Source: Modestobacter excelsi
GTDB taxonomy: Bacteria > Actinomycetota > Actinomycetes > Mycobacteriales > Geodermatophilaceae
Assembly: GCF_005930495.1 (NCBI RefSeq)
Contig: NZ_SJEX01000035.1
Location: forward strand, 1-46,724
Direction of reading: 5' to 3'
Length of the DNA stretch: 46,724 nt
The position numbers and the translations under genes are program-made. Numbering within the stretch: the first letter of the stretch is position 1; each line of letters begins with the position of its first letter. This document shows positions 37,037 through 44,046 of the stretch, one piece after another. The notes under the pieces are model-generated. The model did no database searches, had not been told where the DNA came from, and worked only from the letters and a program-made list of their open reading frames with translations.

Positions 37037-37801
37037 CTACCCGCTCCGGAAGGAGGTGATCGCCTCGAGGCCGGTGTGCATCAGCGCGTCGAGGGCGGGC
37101 GGCAGGAGCGGGAAGGTGAGCCCGAGCAGGGTCAGGGTGAGCAGGATCTTCACCGGGAACCCGAACGCGAAGATGTTCAGCGACGGGGCGGCCTTGGACA
37201 GCAGGGCCAGGGCGACGTCGGCGAGCAGCAGCACCGCGACCATCGGTCCGGCGATCTGCAGGGCGGCCAGGAACATCATCGAGAAGACGGTGACGAGGGT
37301 GGAGCCGAGCTGGTCGGTGGGCATCGAGCCGCCCACCGGCAGCCCCTCGTAGGAGGTGACGAAGCCGCGGACCAGCAGCAGGTGCCCACCGCTGGTGAAC
37401 AGCAGCGTGGTCGCCAGCATGTAGTGCAGCTTGCCGATCGAGGAGTGCGTGGTCAGCGACAGCGGGTCGTAGGCCGGCTGCAGCGAGAAGCCACCGGAGA
37501 GGTCGATCAGGTCGCCGGCCAGCTGGACGGCGGTGAACAGCACCTGGATGACGAAGCCCAGTGCCGCGCCGATGAGCGCCTCGGTGACCGCGCTGACGAT
37601 CAGGAAGCCCGCGGTGATGGCCGGCAGGTCGCCGCTGATGTGCGGGAACACCACGATGGCCAGCGCCATGGCCAGCGCGCCCTTCACCGCGGCCGGGATG
37701 GCCGCCGAGTTGAAGGGCGGCGCCATGATCACGAACCCGCTGGCGCGCACCGTGGCCAGCAGCAGCGCGGCCAGGGTCGCCGAGGGGACCTGGAGGTCCA
37801 C
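37037..37801 (-). CDS. fliR: Flagellar export gate protein FliR
   Basis: A 254-residue, six-span membrane protein of the FliPQR export core. Recognised by LATVRASGFVIMAPPFNSAAIPAAVKGALA near the N-terminus, LIDLSGGFSLQPAYDPLS in the middle and SKAAPSLNIFAFGFPVKILLTL near the C-terminus (the FliR APQxNVFxxGFPxK motif). GTG at 37801 lies seven bases after the fliQ stop, and flhB follows without a gap. Confidence 0.95.
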   Translation of the reverse strand: MDLQVPSATLAALLLATVRASGFVIMAPPFNSAAIPAAVKGALAMALAIVVFPHISGDLPAITAGFLIVSAVTEALIGAALGFVIQVLFTAVQLAGDLIDLSGGFSLQPAYDPLSLTTHSSIGKLHYMLATTLLFTSGGHLLLVRGFVTSYEGLPVGGSMPTDQLGSTLVTVFSMMFLAALQIAGPMVAVLLLADVALALLSKAAPSLNIFAFGFPVKILLTLTLLGLTFPLLPPALDALMHTGLEAITSFRSG

Positions 37802-37808
37802 CGCAGCC

Positions 37809-38084
37809 TCAGCTCTGGCCGAGCAGCCGCGGCAGCGAGTCGAACAGCTGGTGGGTGAAGGAGATGAGCTCCGAGAGCACCCAGTTGCCGGTCACCAGCA
37901 GCGCGATCGCGACCGCGATCATCTTCGGCACGAAGGACAGCGTCTGTTCCTGGATCTGGGTCGCCGCCTGGAACAGCGAGATCATGAACCCGACCAGCAG
38001 GGCGGTCAGCAGGATGGGGGCGGCGACCTTGGCCCCGACCAGCATCGTCTGGGTGGCGATCTCGGTGACGTCGGTGTCAGTCAT
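37809..38084 (-). CDS. fliQ: Flagellar export gate protein FliQ
   Basis: A 91-residue, two-span protein of the export core: TQTMLVGAKVAAPILLTALLVGFMISLFQAATQIQEQTLSFVPKM, the conserved central region, then ALLVTGNWVLSELISFTHQLF. The ATG lies inside the end of the linker ORF, eight bases of overlap. Confidence 0.95.
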   Translation of the reverse strand: MTDTDVTEIATQTMLVGAKVAAPILLTALLVGFMISLFQAATQIQEQTLSFVPKMIAVAIALLVTGNWVLSELISFTHQLFDSLPRLLGQS

Positions 38085-38169
38085 TCTCGACTCCGGCTTC
38101 GTTCCGCTCCTCGGTCGCTGGCGCTCCCTGCGATGCTCGCTCTGCCGTCGTCTTCGAGTTGTCGGTCAC
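38077..38169 (-). CDS. Possible 30-residue linker ORF between fliP and fliQ
   Basis: A GTG overlapping the fliP stop (GTGA) opens 30 codons (VTDNSKTTAERASQG...), ending eight bases inside fliQ. The peptide is hydrophilic and low-complexity. The stretch shares the 12-mer GAGCGCCAGCGA and following GAGGAGC with the motB-fliL linker, so it is one copy of a repeat that keeps ribosomes running between genes. Translation for coupling rather than for a product is more likely. Confidence 0.35.
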   Translation of the reverse strand: MTDNSKTTAERASQGAPATEERNEAGVEND

Positions 38170-39038
38170 GAGTAGGACCCCACCAACGCCGTGGTGATCA
38201 GCGCCCAGCCGTCGACCATCACGAACAGCAGCAGCTTGAACGGCAGCGCCACGACCGACGGCGGCACCATCATCATGCCCATCGACATCAGCGCGGCGCT
38301 GACCAGCATGTCCAGCACCAGGAACGGGATGAAGATGACCAGCCCGATGATGAACGCGCTCTTCAGCTCGGAGAGCACGAACGCCGGGATCAGGGTCAGC
38401 ATGCTCACCGACTCCTCGTCGGCCGGCTTCTCCTCCCCGGACAGGCCGATCATGAGCTTCAGCTCGTCGTCCCGGGTGTTGTCCAGCAGGAAGGTCTTCA
38501 GCGGTGCCTCGCCGACGTCGTAGGCCTGCGAGGCGGTGATCGTGCCGTCGAGGTAGGGCTGGACGGCGACGTCGTTGATGTCGCCGAACACCGGGCCCAT
38601 CACGAAGATCGTCAGGAACAGCGCGATCCCGGTGAGCACCTGGTTGGGCGGCGAGGACGCCAGGCCCAGGGCGTTGCGGGTCAGCGACAGCACCACGAGC
38701 ATCTTGGTGAACGAGGTGACCAGCAGCAGCGCCGACGGCGCGATGGACAGCACCGTGATCGCCAGGATCAGGGTGACGGCCTGGCTGGGGCTGTTGCCAC
38801 CGACGTTGATGTCGACCCCGCTGCCGTCGACCACCGGGGCGGTCGGGGCCGTGGGCGCGGTGGGCGCGGTGGGCGCGGTGGGTGCCGCGGAGGCGGGGTC
38901 GGCCAGCAGGAACCACAGGGCGACGACGGTCAGCACCAGCAGCGGCAGCAGCCAGACGATCCGGCGACCGCGGGCCGCGGAGACCTGCTCGGCGGTCCGG
39001 GGGGCGGCCGGCAGCAGGACGGGGAGCGCGGCGGTCAT
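38166..39038 (-). CDS. fliP: Flagellar export gate protein FliP
   Basis: A 290-residue protein. An N-terminal span (WLLPLLVLTVVALWFLLA) and a segment with five APT units precede the conserved core: VTLILAITVLSIAPSALLLVTSFTKMLVVLSLTRNALGL, the PPNQVLTGIALFLT motif, EAPLKTFLL and the final AFIIGLVIFIPFLVLDMLVSAALMSMGMMMVPPSVVALPFKLLLFVMVDGW. The ATG overlaps the fliO stop (ATGA). The APT repeat probably varies between strains. Confidence 0.96.
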   Translation of the reverse strand: MTAALPVLLPAAPRTAEQVSAARGRRIVWLLPLLVLTVVALWFLLADPASAAPTAPTAPTAPTAPTAPVVDGSGVDINVGGNSPSQAVTLILAITVLSIAPSALLLVTSFTKMLVVLSLTRNALGLASSPPNQVLTGIALFLTIFVMGPVFGDINDVAVQPYLDGTITASQAYDVGEAPLKTFLLDNTRDDELKLMIGLSGEEKPADEESVSMLTLIPAFVLSELKSAFIIGLVIFIPFLVLDMLVSAALMSMGMMMVPPSVVALPFKLLLFVMVDGWALITTALVGSYS

Positions 39039-39481
39039 CGGCGCACCGTCCGCTCGCGCAGCTCCTGCACCACCGACGTCCACGTGCCGCGGTCGAGCAC
39101 CGAGCCGGCCAGTGCACCACCGGAGCGGGCGGGCAGCGCCGGACGGCGGGTCAGCACCCCGGTGGCCGGGTCGTCGTCCACGCCGGCCGGACCGGTGGTG
39201 GCCGACCGGGCGAGCTGGGCGTCCAGGGCGGCCGCCAGCTCCTCGTCCTCGACCTCGGCCAGCAGGGTGACCTGCTCCTCGGTGGTGCCGACGACCAGCA
39301 CCCGGCCGGCGACCCGCAGGACCGACACGCTGCTGGCGCGGCCCATGCGCTGGCGGGCGACGACCTCGATGACACCGGTCGCCCCGCCCAGACCGCGCTT
39401 CTTGGCGACCCGGCTGGCGAACAGCAGCACCGCGGCGATGAACGCCAGGCACAGCACCAGGCGCAGGATCATCCAGGTCAC
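39035..39481 (-). CDS. fliO: Flagellar protein FliO
   Basis: A 148-residue protein with a single N-terminal span (MILRLVLCLAFIAAVLLFASRVA) and the FliO domain VIEVVARQRMGRASSVSVLRVAGRVLVVGTTEEQVTLLAEV. It is an assembly chaperone of the FliP ring. GTG overlaps the fliN stop (GTGA) and its own stop overlaps fliP. The C-terminal tail is disordered. Confidence 0.88.
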   Translation of the reverse strand: MTWMILRLVLCLAFIAAVLLFASRVAKKRGLGGATGVIEVVARQRMGRASSVSVLRVAGRVLVVGTTEEQVTLLAEVEDEELAAALDAQLARSATTGPAGVDDDPATGVLTRRPALPARSGGALAGSVLDRGTWTSVVQELRERTVRR

Positions 39482-40224
39482 GACGCCGGCGTCCCGTACT
39501 CGGTGGCGTCGGTGACGATCTCGCTGATCCGCAGCCCGAAGTCCTCGTCGACGACGACGATCTCGCCGCGGGCGATCAGCGTGCCGTTGACGAGCAGGTC
39601 GGCCGGTGCCCCGGCGGCGCGGTCCAGCTCGATGACCTCGCCCGGGTGGAGGGAGAGCAGTTCGGAGACCGTCATCCGGGTGCGGCCGATCTCGACGGTG
39701 ACCTCCATGGCCACGTTGCGCAGCAGGTCCAGGCTGCCGCGGCGCTCGCGCGGCCGCGGCAGGGTGACCTGCAGCGCCAGGGTGGCGGAGACCTCGCCGT
39801 TGGCGATCAGCGGCACGGCCAGGAAGACGCCCTTGTCCCGCAGCCCGTCCAGTGCGGCGACGACGTCCTCGACCCGCTCGGCGGCGACCCGCACCCGGCC
39901 CAGCGCACCGGCGGCCGCCTCGAGCGCGGGGCGCAGGGCGGTGGCGACGTCCATGGCGCCGACGGGGGAGTTGGTCAGCGCGCCGACGATCTCCTCCGAC
40001 AGCACGAGCACGATGTCGCCGCTGACCTCGCCGCCGAGCGCTGCGGTGACCGCGGCGCCGGGCGCCGGCGGGAGCGGCACCGACTCGGGGTCGGCCACCG
40101 TGTCCCCGGGGCGCAGGTCCAGCTCGGCGGGCATCGCGGCGGCAGCGGCCCGCGCCGCGGCCGCGACGGCCGTGGCGATGGTCTCGGAGTCCGACGAACG
40201 GTCAGTGCCGAAGGCGGTGGTCAT
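39478..40224 (-). CDS. fliN: Flagellar switch protein FliN, long form with N-terminal domain
   Basis: A 248-residue C-ring protein. The C-terminal 80 residues are the SpoA/FliN domain (LDLLRNVAMEVTVEIGRTRMTVSELLSLHPGEVIELDRAAGAPADLLVNGTLIARGEIVVVDEDFGLRI). The N-terminal 150 residues have alternating strands and helices like a CheC/CheX fold (GDIVLVLSEEIVGALTN, DVATALRPALEAAAGAL), but I see no intact CheC catalytic E-x3-N motif. So it is a FliY-like layout, probably without phosphatase activity. ATGA overlap with fliM. Confidence 0.92.
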   Translation of the reverse strand: MTTAFGTDRSSDSETIATAVAAAARAAAAAMPAELDLRPGDTVADPESVPLPPAPGAAVTAALGGEVSGDIVLVLSEEIVGALTNSPVGAMDVATALRPALEAAAGALGRVRVAAERVEDVVAALDGLRDKGVFLAVPLIANGEVSATLALQVTLPRPRERRGSLDLLRNVAMEVTVEIGRTRMTVSELLSLHPGEVIELDRAAGAPADLLVNGTLIARGEIVVVDEDFGLRISEIVTDATEYGTPAS

Positions 40225-41195
40225 GCGTTTTCCTTCCCGCTGGTCGCGGTGCCGGGGACGATCTCGGCCGCCAGGCGGCGCCGGTGGTTGCTCGGGAGCG
40301 CGTGCGCGAAGATGACGTCGTTGGTCGTGACCTCCAGCGGGGTGTCCTGCGCGTGACGCAGCAGCAGCACGTCACCGACCGCGAGGGACAGCAGGTCGCC
40401 GGAGGGGACCTCGAGCGGGTTGAACCGGACGCTGACGTCGACCGGGACCTCGGCCAGCCGCTCCTTGAGCGCCTCGGCGGCGCGCAGCCGCTTGTGCTTC
40501 GCCGAGTCCGACAGCTGCGGGGAGGCGGCGTTGTTCAGCGAGGCGGCGAAGGCGGAGAACGGCAGCACCAGCGTCGCGTCGGGCTCGCGGGAGCCGATGC
40601 GCATCGAGTAGGTCGCGACCATCACCGTCTCCGAGCCCGCGGCGGCCTGGGCCAGCTGCGGGTTGTACTCGACGCCGTCGAGCACCGGGGTCAGCGGCGT
40701 GATGTGCGCGAAGGCCTCGGCCAGCTCGCCGAGCAGCCGCTCCAGCAGGTGGCTGGTGATGGCGCTCTCCATCGCGGTCATCGGCCGGACCGGCTGGTCG
40801 CCGGCGCCGGCACCGCCGAGCATGTGGTCGACGATGGCCATCGCGGTGTCCAGCGGGTAGGCCAGGACGCCCTTGCCCGGGAGCGGCTCGAGGGTGAACG
40901 TCGCCACGAAGCAGGACAGCGGCAGCGTGGCGATGTAGTCGTCGTAGGAGTACTGCTCGATCCCGACGAGCTCCATCCGGGCGCCGGTGCGCAGCATCGA
41001 CGTCAGGATGGTCGTCGCCTGGCGGGCGAAGTTCTCCTGCGCGATCTGCAGGATCCGGACGTGCTCACGGGAGAGCTTCGTGGGGCGGCGGAAGTCGTAG
41101 GTGCGCGGCTGACGCCGCCGCGAGCGGCCCTGTCCCTCGGGGGTGCGGGGGGCAGGCACGCTGGGCGCGTCGGCCACGATGTCGGACAAGCTCAC
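40221..41195 (-). CDS. fliM: Flagellar switch protein FliM
   Basis: A C-ring protein that binds CheY-P and FliG. The core includes YDFRRPTKLSREHVRILQIAQENFARQATTILTSMLR, the middle GGAG-containing loop (DHMLGGAGAGD), and a C-terminal SpoA domain (VDVSVRFNPLEVPSGDLLSLAVGDVLLLRH). The N-terminal SLSDIVADA only loosely matches the CheY-binding peptide. GTG at 41195 (324 residues) is preferred, because GAGGA lies five bases upstream; ATG at 41207 would add four residues. A possible sigma-28-type promoter ends at 41204. Confidence 0.93.
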   Translation of the reverse strand: MSLSDIVADAPSVPAPRTPEGQGRSRRRQPRTYDFRRPTKLSREHVRILQIAQENFARQATTILTSMLRTGARMELVGIEQYSYDDYIATLPLSCFVATFTLEPLPGKGVLAYPLDTAMAIVDHMLGGAGAGDQPVRPMTAMESAITSHLLERLLGELAEAFAHITPLTPVLDGVEYNPQLAQAAAGSETVMVATYSMRIGSREPDATLVLPFSAFAASLNNAASPQLSDSAKHKRLRAAEALKERLAEVPVDVSVRFNPLEVPSGDLLSLAVGDVLLLRHAQDTPLEVTTNDVIFAHALPSNHRRRLAAEIVPGTATSGKENA

Positions 41196-41203
41196 GCCTG
41201 TCC

Positions 41204-41231
41204 TCATCGGCGGGGGCCCGGTCGACCCTGA
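41204..41231 (-). promoter_or_regulatory. Possible FliA/WhiG-type promoter before fliM
   Basis: Minus-strand TCAG (41228-41231), 16 bases, then GCCGATGA (41204-41211), against the sigma-28 consensus TAAA-N15-GCCGATAA. A similar pair is found before flbD. The octamer also arises by chance around a start codon at 39035-39042, so this is weak. Confidence 0.25.
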
Positions 41232-41240
41232 CCGCCGTTG

Positions 41241-41329
41241 ACCAGCCGGTGCCGGCGGTGCCGGCCCCGGCTGGTGCAGCTGCGCCCGGTGAGGCGCTGG
41301 AGCGGCCCCGTTGCCGGGGGGCAACGGGG
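41241..41329. terminator. Two hairpins in the fliL-fliM gap
   Basis: A perfect 10-bp stem CCCCGTTGCC / GGCAACGGGG with loop GGGG (41306-41329) lies nine bases after the fliL stop. A second, longer stem of 15 bp with one mismatch (ACCAGCCGG plus GCCGGC arms, 41241-41275) follows. Together they make the only real break within motB-fliL to fliM and may stop or slow transcription. Confidence 0.6.
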
Positions 41330-41337
41330 TCCTTCGA

Positions 41338-41805
41338 CTACTGGGTGACGTACTCGGTGAGGTACACGTCCATGACCTCGTCGTGGTACGCGTGGACGAC
41401 GGCCTCGGTGAACGCGGCCATCATCGCCTCGCGGTTGGTCTGCACGTCGGTGAGCGAGGCCCCGGAGAACTGGCTGATCGCGATGTCCAGCGCCTTGGAG
41501 CCGTCCTGCACCGTCCCGCCGTGGCCGCCGCCCTCGTCGAAGGCGACGGTGTACTGCAGCGTGAACCCGAACTTCAGGTAGCTGCCGCCGGCCAGGTTGA
41601 TGGCGACCGGCTCGACGGCCAGCACGGAGCCGGCCTCCGGTGCCGGCTCGGCCTCGGCCGACCCGCCGCTGAAGACGAAGAAGTACGCCGCGGCGCCGAG
41701 CGCCAGGACGGCGACCAGCCCGATGATCAGCAGCTTCTTCTTGCCGCCCTTGGGGGCGTCCTCCTCCTCGGGCGCTGTCTTCTCCTGCTGCTGCTTCCTG
41801 CTCAC
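41338..41805 (-). CDS. fliL: Flagellar basal body protein FliL
   Basis: A 155-residue single-span protein next to the stator. A charged cytoplasmic N-terminus (SRKQQQEKTAPEEEDAPKGGKKK) precedes the span LLIIGLVAVLALGAAAYFFVF and the periplasmic stomatin-like domain with VAINLAGGSYLKFGFTLQYTV and the C-terminal VVHAYHDEVMDVYLTEYVTQ. GTG overlaps the stop of the linker ORF (GTGA). Confidence 0.92.
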   Translation of the reverse strand: MSRKQQQEKTAPEEEDAPKGGKKKLLIIGLVAVLALGAAAYFFVFSGGSAEAEPAPEAGSVLAVEPVAINLAGGSYLKFGFTLQYTVAFDEGGGHGGTVQDGSKALDIAISQFSGASLTDVQTNREAMMAAFTEAVVHAYHDEVMDVYLTEYVTQ

Positions 41806-41882
41806 TGCTCCTCCTCGCTGGCGCTCGTCGGTCGCGTTCGCGCCGCTGCTGTGTCCATCGGCTCGCTCGCGAGCTCGCTCAC
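41802..41882 (-). CDS. Possible 26-residue linker ORF between motB and fliL
   Basis: A GTG overlapping the motB stop (GTGA) opens 26 codons (VSELASEPMDTAAARTR...), and its TGA overlaps the fliL GTG in the same way. The DNA shares a 12-mer (TCGCTGGCGCTC on the plus strand, 41815-41826) with the fliP-fliQ linker. The role is likely translational coupling, not a stable peptide. Confidence 0.35.
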   Translation of the reverse strand: MSELASEPMDTAAARTRPTSASEEEQ

Positions 41883-42847
41883 GGGTGGCCCCCCTCGGAG
41901 TCGTGGTCGTCCTGGCTGGCGGTGGTGGTGCTGGTGGTCCCCTGCGCGGCGGCCTCGATGCCGGGCAGCAGGGCGTTGGCGTCGGCCGAGGCCGTGGACA
42001 CGACGACGATGTCGACCCGCCGGTTGACGGTGACGTAGCTCGGGTCGGAGTCGGGCACCAGCGGCCGGGTGCTGCCGTAGCCGGCGGCCGACAACCGGTC
42101 CTCGGGGACACCGTCGGCCTCGGACAGGTGGCGCAGCACCGTGGTGGCGCGCACCGCCGAGAGCTCCCAGTTGGACGGCCACGGGCCGCCCTTGGTGACC
42201 GGCAGCGAGTTGGCGTGCCCCTCGACCCGGACCTGGTTGGGCAGCCGGGCGATCGTCGGGGCGAGCGCGTCGAGCACGGTGGCGCCGCTGTCCAGCAGCG
42301 CGGCGGACTCGGGGGCGAAGAGCACCGGGTCCGACACCACGTGCACGACCAGGCCGCGCTCGTCGATGACGAACTGGGCCGCGCCGGACTGGCCGGCCGC
42401 CGCCAGTGCCTGCTGCAGGGCCTGCTCGGCCTGGGACAGCTGGTCGTAGGCCGCCTTGGCCTCGGCGGCGGTCTGCTGCGCCTGCTGCGCGGCGGCCTCC
42501 GCCGCGGCTGCCTTCTCCGCGTCGGTCTGCGCCGTGCCGTCGATGGCGGCGTCCTCGGCGACCTGCACCGGCTGCAGCGGGGTCTGGCTCTGCGCGTCCA
42601 GCACCGCGCCGTCGCTGAGGATGGTGACCGGCGCGCCGAACCCCTCCTGCAGGCCCTCGGCGAAGGAGTTGAACTTGGTGACGTCCACCTGGCTCATCGC
42701 GAACAGCACGACGAACAGCGCGAAGAGCAGGGTCAGCATGTCGGCGTAGGAGACGAGCCACCTCTCGTGGTTCTCGTGCTCCTCCTCCTCGTGCTTCTTG
42801 GGCCGCCGGCCCTTGGGGGCGTGGCCGTGCCCGGAGTTCCTGCTCAT
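41879..42847 (-). CDS. motB: Flagellar stator protein MotB
   Basis: A 322-residue protein. After a His/Glu-rich N-terminus comes the single span with the proton-accepting Asp36 (VSYADMLTLLFALFVVLFAMS). An Ala/Gln-rich coiled coil covers about residues 105-150, and an OmpA-like peptidoglycan domain follows (VRVEGHANSLPV, NWELSAVRATTVLRHL, AAGYGSTRPLVPDSD, NRRVDIVV). It anchors MotA to the wall. The ATG overlaps the motA stop. Confidence 0.95.
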   Translation of the reverse strand: MSRNSGHGHAPKGRRPKKHEEEEHENHERWLVSYADMLTLLFALFVVLFAMSQVDVTKFNSFAEGLQEGFGAPVTILSDGAVLDAQSQTPLQPVQVAEDAAIDGTAQTDAEKAAAAEAAAQQAQQTAAEAKAAYDQLSQAEQALQQALAAAGQSGAAQFVIDERGLVVHVVSDPVLFAPESAALLDSGATVLDALAPTIARLPNQVRVEGHANSLPVTKGGPWPSNWELSAVRATTVLRHLSEADGVPEDRLSAAGYGSTRPLVPDSDPSYVTVNRRVDIVVVSTASADANALLPGIEAAAQGTTSTTTASQDDHDSEGGHP

Positions 42848-43614
42848 GCCGCCTCGCGCTGCTGTTCACTCGGCGGCACGAGCGAGGAGAGCTTGGCCCG
42901 GACGGTGCGCGGGCTGGTGCCGGCCTGGATCTCCGCGATCCCCTCGACCAGCAGCTCCATCGCCGCGGCCTGCAGCTCGCTGGTGCGGGTGATCTTCGCG
43001 CCCATCGGCAGCCAGAAGACGTTGGCCGAGAGCACGCCCCACAGGGTGGCGACGAAGGCGCTGGCGATCAGCGGGCCGATGGACTCCGGGTCCTGCAGGT
43101 TCTCCATGACGTGGATCAGCCCGATGACTGTGCCGATGATGCCGATGGTGGGGGCGTAGCCGCCCATGGCGTTGAAGAACTTCGCGGCGGTCTTGTCCTC
43201 GGACTTCTTCGCCGAGATCTCGCCCTCGAGGATGATGCGCAGGTCCTCCGGGTCGGTGCCGTCGATGCTCATCTGCAGCCCGCGCTTGAGGAACGGGTCG
43301 TCGATGTTCTTGACCTCGGCCTCGAGGGCCAGCAGGCCCTCCTTGCGGGCCCTCTCGGCCAGGGTGACCAGGGTCTGGATGCGCTCGCTGACCGACGGGA
43401 GGGCCGGTGGCATCAGCGCCAGCTTGAACCAGGCGCCGATCTTCTTGACGTCGTTCATCGAGATGCCGCCGATGGCCGCACCGAAGGTGCCGCCGAAGAC
43501 GAGGACCAGCGGCGGGATGAGGATGATCGCCATCGGGGACGAGCCCTCGAGGATCATCGTCAGCAGGATGGCGCCCATGGCCAGGGCGATGCCGATCAGG
43601 GTGGCCGGGTCCAT
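42844..43614 (-). CDS. motA: Flagellar stator protein MotA
   Basis: A 256-residue, four-span proton channel subunit. The N-terminus MDPATLIGIALAMGAILLTMILEG and the AFGGTFGA-type second span are typical, as is the cytoplasmic loop with ARKEGLLALE. The C-terminal spans hold GGYAPTIGIIGTVIGLIHVMENL and ASAFVATLWGVLSANVFWLPMG. It starts three bases after the flbD stop. With MotB it drives rotation by ion flow. Confidence 0.95.
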   Translation of the reverse strand: MDPATLIGIALAMGAILLTMILEGSSPMAIILIPPLVLVFGGTFGAAIGGISMNDVKKIGAWFKLALMPPALPSVSERIQTLVTLAERARKEGLLALEAEVKNIDDPFLKRGLQMSIDGTDPEDLRIILEGEISAKKSEDKTAAKFFNAMGGYAPTIGIIGTVIGLIHVMENLQDPESIGPLIASAFVATLWGVLSANVFWLPMGAKITRTSELQAAAMELLVEGIAEIQAGTSPRTVRAKLSSLVPPSEQQREAA

Positions 43615-43617
43615 CGG

Positions 43618-43905
43618 TCAGCGCTCCTCGCGCGAGGGGAAGCGGACGACGGAGGAGTCCGTGGTCGCCTCCCGGGTGTGGGTGACCGGCGGGCGGTACT
43701 CACCGCGGTCCATCTGGAAGGCGACGGCCTGGATGCCCGCGCGGTAGTCGCGGATCTCCCGGACCACCTCGTCGACGGCCTCGACGACGACGTACTTGGT
43801 GTCGTCCAGCAGCGTGATGACGGTGTCGGGGTGCCCCTCCACGCGCTGGACGAGCTCGGCGTTGAGCACGAAGTGCTCGCCGTTGAGGCGCGTCAGACGG
43901 ATCAC
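43618..43905 (-). CDS. flbD: FlbD/SwrD family flagellar protein
   Basis: A 95-residue protein. The first 65 residues are the FlbD family (MIRLTRLNGEHFVLNAELVQRVEGHPDTVITLLDDTKYVV, then EVVREIRDYR), related to SwrD, which raises stator power in Bacillus. The rest is a charged tail. GTG at 43905 gives the standard MIxLTRLNG start, with GAGGA eight bases before it; the longer open frame to 43920 is less likely. First gene of the stator group. Confidence 0.88.
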   Translation of the reverse strand: MIRLTRLNGEHFVLNAELVQRVEGHPDTVITLLDDTKYVVVEAVDEVVREIRDYRAGIQAVAFQMDRGEYRPPVTHTREATTDSSVVRFPSREER

Positions 43906-43959
43906 GGGAGGGGTCCTCACAGGGTCGGGGTGGCGGGCGTCGTCGCCGCCGCAGTGGTG

Positions 43960-43987
43960 TCATCGGCGCCGCGGCGCCGGTGCTTGA
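43960..43987 (-). promoter_or_regulatory. Possible FliA/WhiG-type promoter before flbD
   Basis: Minus-strand TCAA (43984-43987), 16 bases, then GCCGATGA (43960-43967), about 55 bases before the flbD start and just after the flgE terminator. The -10 differs from GCCGATAA at one base, the -35 from TAAA at one base, and the spacer is one base long. Confidence 0.33.
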
Positions 43988-43994
43988 GCGGGGA

Positions 43995-44028
43995 CCGGCC
44001 CGGTCACCCCGCGAGGTGACCGGGCCGG
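43995..44028. terminator. Terminator after flgE
   Basis: A perfect 14-bp stem CCGGCCCGGTCACC / GGTGACCGGGCCGG around a six-base loop, 19 bases after the flgE stop. It separates the hook genes from flbD-mot. No T-run. Confidence 0.75.
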
Positions 44029-44046
44029 GAGGAGGGAGGTCCGTGC

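Noticed and set aside
39035-39042. GCCGATGA at the fliO-fliP junction as a sigma-28 promoter
   Set aside because: No TAAA-like element at 15-16 bases, and the octamer is explained by the ATG start codon and GC-rich flanks.
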